Assembly: GCA_028066595.1 (NCBI GenBank)
Contig: JALCBJ010000015.1
Span: 23,027-87,026 of the forward strand
Length of the DNA stretch: 64,000 bases
Direction: 5' to 3'
DNA from: Thermoanaerobaculia bacterium
GTDB lineage: Bacteria; Acidobacteriota; Thermoanaerobaculia; Multivoradales; J023
Position numbers and translations under genes: made by a program
The notes under the pieces: model-generated
What the model saw: the letters and a program-made list of their open reading frames with translations, nothing else
What the model was told of the DNA's origin: nothing
The model's database searches: none
Shown here: positions 26,009 to 34,600 of the stretch, one piece after another
Numbering within the stretch: position 1 is the stretch's first letter
Layout of the letters: each line of letters starts with the position of its first letter

Positions 26009-27492
26009 GTGCCGTCTCCGACGACGTCGTCTTCCGCGGCCGCGTCAGCTGGAGGCGGAACGGGCTCGGCATCGCGCAACGCCTTGACGGCTTCGAGCAG
26101 CTCATCCACTTTTTCCGCGGGTAGCAGTAGGACGACGTCCCGACCCTCGGCGCGGGCAGCGAAGAGTCCCTCGTCCGTAAGGCCGTAGAGGAGCATGTTC
26201 TCTTCACCGTCCTCGTTCACTAGGGTGACACGGAGCTGCGGTTCCTCGAGATCCAGCTCGACGGCGTCGGACTCGGCCAGCAACCGCTCGGCTCTCACTT
26301 CCGAGAGCGGGTAGAGCACGTTGGACGCTGCGGTGTAGGGCACTTCGTCTCCCGCCATGTCTCCCTCGGCGTTCTCTGCCACACGGGCCGTATCGCCCAG
26401 GGTACGCAGCCAGTCCGACTCGTGACGACGAATCGCTAGAAGCTCCTCTCCCACCTGGTCGAGGATGGCCTCGTCGACTCGAAAGACCGGTAGGTGAGTC
26501 CAGGCTGTGGAGCGCCAGGATTCGGGAGATGCGACCACGGCCTCCGTCACTGGGCCGGATATGAGTCGGACGAGCTGGCCGTCCTCGCCACCCACGCGAG
26601 CCAACGGCTCGGTCGCCTCGAGCTCGGCCAGCTCGAGCTGCCAGGGCGCCTCTTCGTCGGTCATGGTGATCTCGAAACGAGCCTGCGCCGCGAATGCCGA
26701 GCGCGCTTCTTCGCCGTCTTCGAAGCTGGCTGCTTCGAGGGCCGCGAGGCTCGACAACAGGCCGCGGACCCGATCTCGATCGGCACGATCCTGGATCGGT
26801 TCGTCGAGCAGGAAATCCTCACCGTCTCCGGCGCGGAGCAGCGCCGCGCGGCGGCCGTCGGTGGACATCCAGGCAAGCCGTTGGACGTCGCTCTGGCGAC
26901 CGAAGAACAGGCGTTTGTCCCGCCAGTCTCCGGCGCTCTGCGCGACCTTCTCACGAAGGGACTCACCGAACCCGGTCTGTACGACTCGACCCTGGGCCGC
27001 CGTACCACCGGTCTCTCCCGTCACGCGGACCAAGGCATCTTCGGACAAGGGTACATCGGCGCCCACCTCGAGCGTCGCCTCGTCTTCCGAGGTCGACACG
27101 ACGATCGAGAAACGGGGTTCGTCGAGGCCCGCGGCTGTCGTGTCCACGTTTTCCAGAGACCGCTCGATCCGCAAACCGATCAGCTCGCCGAGGAAGCCGA
27201 GGACCGCCTGAGCATCCGCACGGGCCTTCTGCGGCATCGCGACGTGCCATTCGGGCTCCTGGCTGGCATCGTCCTCGTCGTCGGCGACCTCGGGAAGAAC
27301 GCGCTCGAGCCTCACCTCCCGCCCCTCGGCACGGAGAGTCACCGCCGTAACGTCGTCGGCCTCCAGAGCTAGGACTTGGGTCTCCAGCTCCTTCTTCTCG
27401 TCCGTAGACGGCAGGTCGCGCTCCACGAAGTAGACGAAGGCACCGAGGGCTGCGGTAACGACTGCCAGAATCGCAAGGGTCTTCGGCTTCAT
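26005..27492 (-). CDS. DUF4340 domain protein
   Basis: 495 residues. One N-terminal membrane anchor (about 5-24; LAILAVVTAALGAFVYFVE), then an acidic extracytoplasmic region with repeated beta-rich DUF4340 units (for example VTLRAEGREVRLER and KRLFFGRQSDVQRLAWM). DUF4340 proteins commonly follow GldG-like genes, as here, and are thought to act with that ABC system; their biochemical role is unknown. 21 bp after the GldG-like gene and overlapping the protease by 4 nt. Confidence 0.88.
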   Translation of the reverse strand: MKPKTLAILAVVTAALGAFVYFVERDLPSTDEKKELETQVLALEADDVTAVTLRAEGREVRLERVLPEVADDEDDASQEPEWHVAMPQKARADAQAVLGFLGELIGLRIERSLENVDTTAAGLDEPRFSIVVSTSEDEATLEVGADVPLSEDALVRVTGETGGTAAQGRVVQTGFGESLREKVAQSAGDWRDKRLFFGRQSDVQRLAWMSTDGRRAALLRAGDGEDFLLDEPIQDRADRDRVRGLLSSLAALEAASFEDGEEARSAFAAQARFEITMTDEEAPWQLELAELEATEPLARVGGEDGQLVRLISGPVTEAVVASPESWRSTAWTHLPVFRVDEAILDQVGEELLAIRRHESDWLRTLGDTARVAENAEGDMAGDEVPYTAASNVLYPLSEVRAERLLAESDAVELDLEEPQLRVTLVNEDGEENMLLYGLTDEGLFAARAEGRDVVLLLPAEKVDELLEAVKALRDAEPVPPPADAAAEDDVVGDGT

Positions 27493-27513
27493 GACGATCT
27501 GTTCCTCTCGTCT

Positions 27514-29040
27514 CTACCGCCGTCGGCGCAACGCGATCCAGATGCCCAGGAACAGCGCTGATCCGGGCATCAACAACAGCACGACCGCGCCGAGGGAGTA
27601 GATCTCGCCGCTGGCCATCGTCAGCTGGGTCTGCTCGGGCATCCGCCCCTCGATCTCGATCAGCTCCTCGCGCTCCACCAGCCAGTTGAAGGTGTTGACG
27701 AAGAGGAGACTATTGGCGCCCTGAGCCAGAAGGGAATCGGTGGCGAAGTCGAGGTCACCGAAGACGACGATACGACTTTCGCCGGCCGACTCGTCGCTCT
27801 CGGAGCCATCTGTTTCGGAATTAGCAGCCGTATGTTCGGAATTCCCACCGAGTGCCACTGCGACCGCCAGGCCCAATGGGCCGGAGAGGTCTTCGGCGTC
27901 CTGGGCCACGCCCTCTTCCGAGACGTTGGTCTCACCCCAAGCCTGGTCGGTAGTGCTCACCAGCGCCTCGATCTGTGCTCCTTCGGGCCCCTCTCCGGCG
28001 TTCACCGACGTTGCGCCGGCGAGCATGACCGGCGCGCGCGTCTGAGCCAGGCTCTCCACCACGGGATGGCTGCCGAACGCATCCGTGTAGATGGTGTCGG
28101 GGCCGAAAAAGGCGACGCTGGCACCCGGGTCGATCACCACGTTCCGAGCGGTCTCGATGCCGTAGGCTGCCAGCCACTCACTGAGACCGACATCCTTGAG
28201 TGCCGTGGTACCCGCCTCGAAGCTCGGCTCGAGGAATACGAGAAGACGTCCGCCATCGCCAACCCAGCGGCTCAGCGATTCCAGCTCCGGTGGCGTGAAA
28301 CGCGTCGTAGGGGCCGAGATCACCACGAGGTCGGTTCCCTCCGGAACCGCCGGCTCGTCCAGCGATTGCCAGGTGTCGATCTCGAAATTGTCCCGACCGA
28401 GGAGGCGCCGGGCTTCCGACAAGGAGCGCTGCGAAGTGCTGCCTTCGAGGGTCGTCTCGCCGTGGCCGATGGTGAACACTACCTTGGGCTTCTCGGCCTC
28501 TACCAGAGACAGGATGGCGCTGGTGATCTCCTGTTCGCCCTTGAACTCCTTGATCTTGGGACTGCCGCCCATCTGGGCGGCCGAATAGTCGTACTCCACC
28601 AACTCGTATTGGTTGACGACTCTCTTGTCTCCCTCGCTCTCGATCACCAGAGTGTTGGCGCTTTCGATACCGAGGTCGGCGACGAGCTGCTGGAACTCCA
28701 GGGCGCTCTTCGCACGATCGAGGTCGCGTCGCACGATGCGGGCAGGATTGGCGGCGACGTAGCGGTCAACGAGCTCGTCGACTTGTGCGTAGGAAGGTGC
28801 CGACGGGTCGAGGAGGACGATCAACTGGACATCGCGATCGAGACCCTGGACGATCTTCTCGGACTTCTCCGACAGCGTGTAGATGTCGCTGCCCGTCCAG
28901 TCGAAGCGCTCGTAGTGGCGCAAGCCCAGGTAGTTGACGAGAGCGAACAAGGCCAGCACCACGACGACGCCGGCTGTCAGCAGGCTTCCCTGGGCGATGG
29001 CGCCCGGACGTTGAGACTTGGTTTCGTTCGGACTCATCAC
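27514..29040 (-). CDS. GldG-like ABC-associated membrane protein
   Basis: 508 residues. One N-terminal membrane segment (about 20-40; LLTAGVVVVLALFALVNYLGL) is followed by the typical YTLSEKSEKIVQGLDRDVQLIVLLDPSAPSYAQVDELVDRY start of the extracytoplasmic ABC-type domain. A C-terminal membrane segment (about 483-503; GAVVLLLMPGSALFLGIWIAL) precedes an Arg-rich tail. GldG homologues accompany GldA/GldF. In Bacteroidota they affect gliding, but they occur widely in non-gliding bacteria, so motility is not implied. The stop of the permease gene lies 1 nt upstream. Confidence 0.9.
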   Translation of the reverse strand: MMSPNETKSQRPGAIAQGSLLTAGVVVVLALFALVNYLGLRHYERFDWTGSDIYTLSEKSEKIVQGLDRDVQLIVLLDPSAPSYAQVDELVDRYVAANPARIVRRDLDRAKSALEFQQLVADLGIESANTLVIESEGDKRVVNQYELVEYDYSAAQMGGSPKIKEFKGEQEITSAILSLVEAEKPKVVFTIGHGETTLEGSTSQRSLSEARRLLGRDNFEIDTWQSLDEPAVPEGTDLVVISAPTTRFTPPELESLSRWVGDGGRLLVFLEPSFEAGTTALKDVGLSEWLAAYGIETARNVVIDPGASVAFFGPDTIYTDAFGSHPVVESLAQTRAPVMLAGATSVNAGEGPEGAQIEALVSTTDQAWGETNVSEEGVAQDAEDLSGPLGLAVAVALGGNSEHTAANSETDGSESDESAGESRIVVFGDLDFATDSLLAQGANSLLFVNTFNWLVEREELIEIEGRMPEQTQLTMASGEIYSLGAVVLLLMPGSALFLGIWIALRRRR

Positions 29041-29041
29041 A

Positions 29042-29782
29042 TCATCTCCACTTCTTCGCCTCGACGGCGCGGACGGTGAGGAAGAGGAACAGGGCCGTGG
29101 TGGTCAGGTAGTAGACGAGCCGCCGGCTGTCGACGATGCCCTTGGAGAAGTCCTCCATGTGGCTGAGCAGGTCTGCGTAGCCGAATACCAGTTGGAGCGT
29201 TTCGCCCGTCGCCAGGGAACCGAACCACGGCACGAGGAAGAAGACCATCATCATGGCGAAGGTGGCCGCCGCCGCCACGATCTGGTTCTTGGCGAAGCTG
29301 GAGCCGAAGAGGCCCACCGCCAGGAACATCGAGCCGAGGCCCAACACGCCCAGGTAGCCGGAGGAGACCGGGCCCCAGTCGACGTCGCTGTAGCGTTCGA
29401 TGATCAGCGGGTACAGGACGGTCGGCAGCCAGAGGAAGCACCAGAAGATCATCGCAGCGCAGAACTTCGCCAAGACCATCTGGGTTTCCGACAGCGGCGA
29501 CGTGAGAAGGATCTCGAGCGTGCCACTGCGCCGTTCCTCGGAAACCAGGCGCATCGTGATCATCGGCGTGACGAAGATCAGCGTGATCCAGAAGAAGAAA
29601 CTGGTGAACAGGATGACGAAGGGTGTGACCTCACCCGCAGCACGCGGGTCCGAGAGGAAGCTGACGATCATCAAGAACGACAGGCCCTGGACGAAGAGGA
29701 AGAACGTCGAGACGGCCCAGGCGAGGGGTGACACGAAGTAGGCCCGCAGCTCGCGCTGGAGCAGAGCGAGGAAACTGCTCAT
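29042..29782 (-). CDS. ABC-2 type permease, GldF-like
   Basis: 246 residues with about six membrane segments and no large soluble domain. The EERRSGTLEILLTSPLSETQMVLAKF stretch after the second membrane segment is the conserved coupling region of ABC-2 permeases. With the ATPase (4-nt overlap upstream) and the GldG-like protein (1-nt gap downstream) it forms the GldAFG-like core. The exported substrate is unknown. Confidence 0.92.
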   Translation of the reverse strand: MSSFLALLQRELRAYFVSPLAWAVSTFFLFVQGLSFLMIVSFLSDPRAAGEVTPFVILFTSFFFWITLIFVTPMITMRLVSEERRSGTLEILLTSPLSETQMVLAKFCAAMIFWCFLWLPTVLYPLIIERYSDVDWGPVSSGYLGVLGLGSMFLAVGLFGSSFAKNQIVAAAATFAMMMVFFLVPWFGSLATGETLQLVFGYADLLSHMEDFSKGIVDSRRLVYYLTTTALFLFLTVRAVEAKKWR

Positions 29783-30852
29783 TGCGGATCCTCTCCTTTT
29801 TCGGCGTTCGCGGGCTCGACGTCGTCGGTGGGCTCGACCTCGTCGGAAGGCTCGGTTTCGCTAGCCACCCCCTCCGACGAGCCTTGCGAAAGGGCTCCGG
29901 CTGGTTCCGTCGGTTCTCCCTGCGCTGTCGTCAACTGGACAAAGAGCTCCTCGAGGGAGGGTCTACGTTGGCTCATCTCCAACAAGGTCCAGCCCCGTTC
30001 CACGGCGAGTCGGAACACCGACTCTCTTGGGTCGGCGTCGCGGACGTGGCGTGCTCGGAACCGCCCCGTGACGGAACCATCGGCCGAGACGTGCTGCATG
30101 CCTTCGAGCGCGGTGAGGGCTTCGATGGCGTCGGCGCCGGTGCCGTCGGACGCCACGAGGGTTACCACCAGCTCCGGTGACAGATCGCTATGGCCCTGTA
30201 GCTCGGCCGGCGTACCCTCGGCGATGACGCGACCACGATCGATGATCAGCACTCGCTGACACAGTTGTTCGACCTCGGGCAGGATGTGTGTGGACAGGAT
30301 CAGCGTACGCTCGCGGCCCAGGTCGCGGATCAGCTCACGGATGGAGATGATCTGTTTGGGGTCGAGTCCTACCGTGGGCTCGTCGAGAATCAACACCTTG
30401 GGGCCGTGGAGTATCGCCGCTGCCAAACCGACGCGCTGGCGGTAGCCCTTCGACAGGGTGCCGATGATTTGATCTTTCACCTCGCCGAGCAGGCAGCCGC
30501 TGATGGCGCGATCGATCGCCGGCTGGCGCTCGCGTCCCGGCAGGCGGGCGAGTCGGGCTCGAAAGGCCAGATACTCGGCCACTCGCATCTCGGGGTAGAG
30601 CGCGACGTTTTCGGGAAGGTAGCCGAGCTCCCGCCGCGCGACGGCGGGTTCGTCCAGGAGGTCGTGACCTGCGATGGTCACCGATCCGTCCGTCGGTGGC
30701 AGAAAGCCGGTCAGCATGCGCAACGTGGTGGTCTTGCCGGCACCGTTCGGCCCCAAGAGTCCGAGGATCTCTCCGTCCTCTACTTGGAACGAGACGTCGC
30801 GGACGGCCGTCAGATCACCAAAGCGGCGCGTCAAACCGCGTGCTTCGATCAT
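29779..30852 (-). CDS. ABC transporter ATPase, GldA-like, with acidic C-terminal extension
   Basis: 357 residues. Walker A LLGPNGAGKTT, Q-loop LGYLPENVALYPEM, signature LSKGYRQRVGLAAAI (the K in place of G is usual for this family), Walker B LILDEPTVGLDP and H-loop STHILPEVEQ. After the catalytic part comes the DrrA-type C-terminal domain, then a low-complexity acidic tail rich in EPTD (about 325-357). It is the first gene of the six-gene minus-strand run reaching 23982, so transcription should start in the 252-bp gap before 31105. Confidence 0.92.
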   Translation of the reverse strand: MIEARGLTRRFGDLTAVRDVSFQVEDGEILGLLGPNGAGKTTTLRMLTGFLPPTDGSVTIAGHDLLDEPAVARRELGYLPENVALYPEMRVAEYLAFRARLARLPGRERQPAIDRAISGCLLGEVKDQIIGTLSKGYRQRVGLAAAILHGPKVLILDEPTVGLDPKQIISIRELIRDLGRERTLILSTHILPEVEQLCQRVLIIDRGRVIAEGTPAELQGHSDLSPELVVTLVASDGTGADAIEALTALEGMQHVSADGSVTGRFRARHVRDADPRESVFRLAVERGWTLLEMSQRRPSLEELFVQLTTAQGEPTEPAGALSQGSSEGVASETEPSDEVEPTDDVEPANAEKGEDPQ

Positions 30853-30942
30853 GAGCGAGGCTCTCCTGACAGAGTTACAGTGCGTCGTTGGATGGGTTGC
30901 TTGCGCGGGACACGCGAGGACCCGAGGATGGGGTGGGGAAAC

Positions 30943-30985
30943 TCCGGCGCTGCGTCTGGCGACGCGGCCGGACTCACGCCGGAGG
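30943..30985. promoter_or_regulatory. Nested hairpin in the divergent gap
   Basis: Outer stem CTCCGGCG (30943-30950) with CGCCGGAG (30978-30985); inner stem GCGTC (30953-30957) with GACGC (30962-30966). It lies between the divergent starts of the GldA-like ATPase and the coiled-coil protein. Otherwise the 252-bp gap (30853-31104) shows nothing I can name. Confidence 0.4.
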
Positions 30986-31104
30986 CCGCGTGGGCGCAGT
31001 GCGAATGATGCCAGGATTCGACGGCCGAATCAAAGAGCCCGGCTTTCGGGAGCGACGACTGCTAATCTTTCGAAACGACTCACGTACACCGGGAGAGCCA
31101 CTTC

Positions 31105-31386
31105 ATGAAGTCAGCGTACGAACTGGCGCTCGAGCGCCTGGAGTCACAGGGCATCGAGCGACCCGACGCGGCCAAGCTGGGTGAGGACGTCAAGGCTCGG
31201 ATGGCGGAGATCCGCGCGAAGGCCGAAGCCGAGCTTGCCCAGACCGAGATCTTGCACCGACAGCGTCGAGCCAAGGTGGCGAGCCCTGGGGAGCAAGAGA
31301 AGGAAGACGAGGAGTACGCCATCGATCGGCGCCGCATCGAGGATCAGCGGGACCGCAAACTGGCGGAGCTGCGAGGCGAGGTCTGA
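31105..31386 (+). CDS. Small charged coiled-coil protein
   Basis: 93 residues, almost wholly helical and charged (AMA-EIRAKAEAELAQTEILHRQRRAKV and EDEEYAIDRRRIEDQRDRKLAELRGEV patterns with heptad-like spacing). No Cys or Trp, no signal peptide, no membrane segment. A GGGAG ribosome-binding site lies about 10 nt before the ATG. Function unknown; it could be a DNA- or ribosome-associated structural protein. It converges on the metalloprotease gene with a 13-bp gap. Confidence 0.65.
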   Translation: MKSAYELALERLESQGIERPDAAKLGEDVKARMAEIRAKAEAELAQTEILHRQRRAKVASPGEQEKEDEEYAIDRRRIEDQRDRKLAELRGEV

Positions 31387-31399
31387 GATCTGGCGCTGC

Positions 31400-33298
31400 T
31401 CAGCTCTCGACCACCGCTCGTTCTCGGAGCGCCTCCGCAGCCGAGGTCATCGGTGCATGCTCCAGGATGTCCTGGATCCGCTCCAGCGCTTTCACATGAT
31501 CTCCAAGACCTTGGTAGAGCACGACTTCGCCGTATAGATTCTGTGCCAATGCCTCCAACCGGGCTTGGACCTTCTCGACGTGCTCGCCGTCCGGGTAAGA
31601 ATCCAGATACGCTGAGCCGTTGGCGAGTAGCTCGAAGCTCGAAGCTACGCTCTCGAGTCGTTGTGCCGCGAGACGCCGGAGCTCTTCGTCCGCCGATTCC
31701 TGTGCCAGCTGTTGGAGGCCCACGAGCTCTTCCAGATGTGGCGTGAGATTGCGCAGGCCGCGCAGCGCACGTCGGCCTGCTTCGGTGTCCGGGCCCGCAC
31801 CACGGGCTCGTAGGTAGTACTTGACCGCTTGCGACTCGCGCCGCGACCGGCTGTAGGCGTTGGCAAGGGCCAGCGCCACGTCGGGAACTTGCTCTACCTG
31901 CGGCCAGTTGGACAGGAAGGTCTCCAGGAACGGCGTCTGGTACACGCCACTGTCCCAGATCTCCAGCGCCTTCGGAAACGCTTTGGCCGCCTGCGCATCC
32001 AAGCTGCGGCTCTCCGACTCCAGCGTAGCGATCAGAGGGCTGTCCGGCGTCACGGCGCGGACCTCTTCGATCTCTGCCCGGTAGGTGGCGAGGAGCGCGC
32101 CGTAGTCGCGGGCCACGTCATCGAGCTCCAGCTCCCGATCGCGAAGACGGTGGAGGTGGGAGAGACGCAACTCGTCGGCGGCTTCGCCACGGGGCCAGGC
32201 CGCCAGTGCGCTCCGTTCGAGGAAGATTCGCAAGTCGGTCTGCCAAAAGGGACGATGCTGTTCCTCCGATGGATGGGACGCCGGTACGCGGGAGCGCCGA
32301 TCGTTCGGATCGCTGCGCCCCGGTGGCTGCTCGGTCACCGCATCGTCTTCCTCCAACTCGTCGCGGAACTCCAGAAGTACGTTCTGGATGCCTCGGCGGT
32401 AACCGTCGGCATCTCCCTCAGGGTGGATTCGCAAATTCCCGGCCCGTACTCCGGCCGCTCGTTGGCGCGTGTCGGAGAAGGGATGGGTTCGCCAGTAGCC
32501 GTAGTCCTGGTTCGGCGGTAGCTTCTCGTTCATCAGTGCCCAGAGCTCCTGGGCGCCCTTCGGATCGAAGCCGGCGGCTGCGGCGAGGCGTTGGCCTTCG
32601 ATGTCTGCCTCGTCCTCGAAGCCGCGGCTGAATTTGCGCATCAGAAGCTCGGTGAAGACGATCCCGCTCGCCGCCGCTCCCTGTACCAAGCTGCCTTTTC
32701 GGTTGTCGTTGCGACCGTATACGGAGCTCGTCGAGGCCGCGGGGTCGCTGTCGACGCCGATCATTACGCCCAGGAGAGCTGCCTGACTCAGAATGTTGAG
32801 AAGCGTCGCCCGGCGCTGCATCCGTTGGCCGTGCCCGTAGACCACGTGGGCCACTTCATGGCCCAGAAGGTTGGCGAGCATGTCGTCGTCGAGGCCGAGG
32901 TCGAGCATTCCGCGTGTCACGAAGATCTGCCCTCCAGGCAGCGCGAACGCATTCGGTGCCGGCATGTCGATGAGGTAGAACGTAAACGGAAACTGCCGAT
33001 AGTCGGAGACCGCCGCCAATCGGTAGCCGATGTCGTGCACCCGGCGTGCCGCTTCGGCATCGTCGTGCTCACCGTAGAAGGCCAGAGCCTTCTGCGCGGC
33101 GTTCAGGCTTTGCTCGAAGAGTCTCTCGTTGGAGATCGTGGGTGGCACGTCCGCTGCTGTCTTCGGGGCCGGGTCGGACGCTCCGGAAGCCTGGTTGGGA
33201 TCCGAGGTAGCGAACGTAGGTACCGAGAAGTGGACCAGGAGGCCGAGGACGCACGTGGCGAGTCGTCGAAGGGCTGGGCCGCGGTAGAGGATCTCCAT
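31400..33298 (-). CDS. Periplasmic M48 family metalloprotease with TPR region, BepA-like
   Basis: 632 residues. Signal peptide about 1-30 (RRLATCVLGLLVHFSVPTFA). The peptidase domain shows NAFALPGGQIFVTRGML and the zinc motif H147-E148-x-x-H151 in LLGHEVAHVVYGHG, with the third-ligand region FEDEADIEGQRLAAAAGFD. The C-terminal half (about 380-632) is helical with TPR-like repeats. This matches BepA/YfgC-type outer-membrane quality-control proteases, although the middle is longer than in E. coli. The ATG at 33298 was chosen because a signal peptide follows directly; the frame stays open a further 58 codons upstream without protein-like sequence. Confidence 0.88.
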   Translation of the reverse strand: MEILYRGPALRRLATCVLGLLVHFSVPTFATSDPNQASGASDPAPKTAADVPPTISNERLFEQSLNAAQKALAFYGEHDDAEAARRVHDIGYRLAAVSDYRQFPFTFYLIDMPAPNAFALPGGQIFVTRGMLDLGLDDDMLANLLGHEVAHVVYGHGQRMQRRATLLNILSQAALLGVMIGVDSDPAASTSSVYGRNDNRKGSLVQGAAASGIVFTELLMRKFSRGFEDEADIEGQRLAAAAGFDPKGAQELWALMNEKLPPNQDYGYWRTHPFSDTRQRAAGVRAGNLRIHPEGDADGYRRGIQNVLLEFRDELEEDDAVTEQPPGRSDPNDRRSRVPASHPSEEQHRPFWQTDLRIFLERSALAAWPRGEAADELRLSHLHRLRDRELELDDVARDYGALLATYRAEIEEVRAVTPDSPLIATLESESRSLDAQAAKAFPKALEIWDSGVYQTPFLETFLSNWPQVEQVPDVALALANAYSRSRRESQAVKYYLRARGAGPDTEAGRRALRGLRNLTPHLEELVGLQQLAQESADEELRRLAAQRLESVASSFELLANGSAYLDSYPDGEHVEKVQARLEALAQNLYGEVVLYQGLGDHVKALERIQDILEHAPMTSAAEALRERAVVES

Positions 33299-33371
33299 AG
33301 TGAGATCATAGAGCACGTTCCATGCCTGCTCGCGGCGCGGGGAGTAGTGGCCTGTGGTACCTTCACGCGCT

Positions 33372-33650
33372 ATGAGCGAATTGGAAATCAAGGTGGCGAC
33401 GTCCAAGCCGGGGATGGACGTGATCCGCCCGGACCTCGACGCGGCCCTCAAGAAGCAGTTTCCCGGGGGCATGATGAAGACTTCTTGGGACGGCGACGTT
33501 CTGAATCTCTCCGGCCCCGGCGCTCAGGGCACGGTGGTCCTGGAGGGCGGACACCTGTTAGGCCAGGCGACGCTCAAGCCACCGGCGAGCATGATGCGTG
33601 CGGTCATCGAAGAGAAGGTGACCAAGGCGCTGACCGAGGCCGCCGGCTGA
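33372..33650 (+). CDS. Small protein resembling the polyhydroxyalkanoic acid system family
   Basis: 92 residues, cytoplasmic. The pattern IKVATSKPGMDVIRPDLDAALKKQF..., then SWDGDVLNLSGPGAQGTVVLEGGHLLGQATL, and a final amphipathic helix MMRAVIEEKVTKAL, matches the small alpha/beta proteins annotated as putative polyhydroxyalkanoate system proteins (PF09650-like). The ATG at 33372 lies 73 bp from the divergent protease start. No PHA synthase or phasin is in the window, so the label is family resemblance only. Confidence 0.6.
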   Translation: MSELEIKVATSKPGMDVIRPDLDAALKKQFPGGMMKTSWDGDVLNLSGPGAQGTVVLEGGHLLGQATLKPPASMMRAVIEEKVTKALTEAAG

Positions 33651-33721
33651 GCAGGGAGGGACGGGTTCTTCCGGACCCGCTCCTCGCCCTTCGGGAGCGG
33701 TCGGATTCACCTCGGCCGTGG

Positions 33722-34384
33722 TTGTTTTTCCGCGATGGCTTCGACTGGCAATGGATCAGCCATCGCCAGACCGCGGAGTGGGTGATGCGGACCGCAGATG
33801 CTCTGGCGGCGGCTCCGACCGCGCCGGTATCGGTGCTCGCCTCGTTCGGAATAGAAACGTTGGTGACGAGGTTGGCGTCGAGACTCGCGGACGTCGGACT
33901 CGACCTGGTAGCAGACGTCTCGGATACTTGGACTCCGCCACCGGCTCCGAAGCATTTCGCCGTGGAGCGGGCGCGCCCTCTGCCGGATCCGGCGATCTCT
34001 TGCTCCAGTCTCGTGCGAGCGACGTCTTTGACCGACGCCATCGGCCCTGATCCGGCCGGCACGCGACCGATCGTCGTCTCGGCACGGGAAGTGGATGATC
34101 TCGAGGCACTCGCTGCGGTGACTCTAGAGCTGGACGCTGCCTGGGCCTTGGAACCCACGCCCGAAGCGTTCGTCGGAACGATCCGCTGGGTGCGGCCGAC
34201 GATACTCGTCGCTCCACCTCGAGCGCTCGAAGCCCTGGCCGAGGTCTGGGACGGATCGGATCGGAAGTGGTCGCGGCTGCGGGTGATCGTCGTTCGTGGG
34301 GGGGAGGACTCCCTGGTCACCGAAGGACTCGACCATTGGAAGAAGATGTTCCACGCTCGGATCGAGTGCTGGACCGGGTCGTAA
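33722..34384 (+). pseudogene. AMP-binding-like fragment, start uncertain (possibly decayed)
   Basis: Protein-like sequence in this frame begins around 33650 (LPDPLLALRERS), but there is no ATG, GTG or TTG before the TTG at 33722; only a CTG at 33647 is available. The product from 33722 is 220 residues and resembles the N-terminal part of acyl-CoA synthetase-like proteins (WISHRQTAEWVMRTADALA, LASFGIETLVTRLASRLADVG, IRWVRPTILVAPPRALEALAEVW). It has no P-loop STGTTG motif and no C-terminal domain. Either it uses a non-standard start overlapping the previous gene, or it is a remnant of a larger enzyme. No function is assigned. Confidence 0.45.
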
Positions 34385-34600
34385 GCGTCTATCGGTACTA
34401 TGCCGCTTCGCGTCATTCGGTCGTGCGGTCGAGTTCCTGTACGCTGATTTGTCTCAGGCCTCATGCTGGTAGGATGGGGATCCGCCCTGTGCCGCACTGC
34501 GGCGCCCGCCACCGCAGCACCGCATCCGTGAGTGCACCGGCACGCAACGGTCCGGAACGAGAACCGACGACGGGCGGCCCGAACGAACCGAGAGGTACCC
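34385..34600. other. 216-bp gap before the thiolase gene
   Basis: No gene recognised. The frame of the thiolase is open back to 34532, but the extra residues (HRHATVRNENRRRAARTNR) look like untranslated leader. A ribosome-binding site GAGAGG lies 5 nt before the ATG at 34601. Confidence 0.3.

Noticed and set aside
32591..33646. Upstream extension of the plus-strand frame that ends at 34384
   Set aside because: This part is antisense to the BepA-like protease and has no protein-like composition; only the part after about 33650 looks coding.
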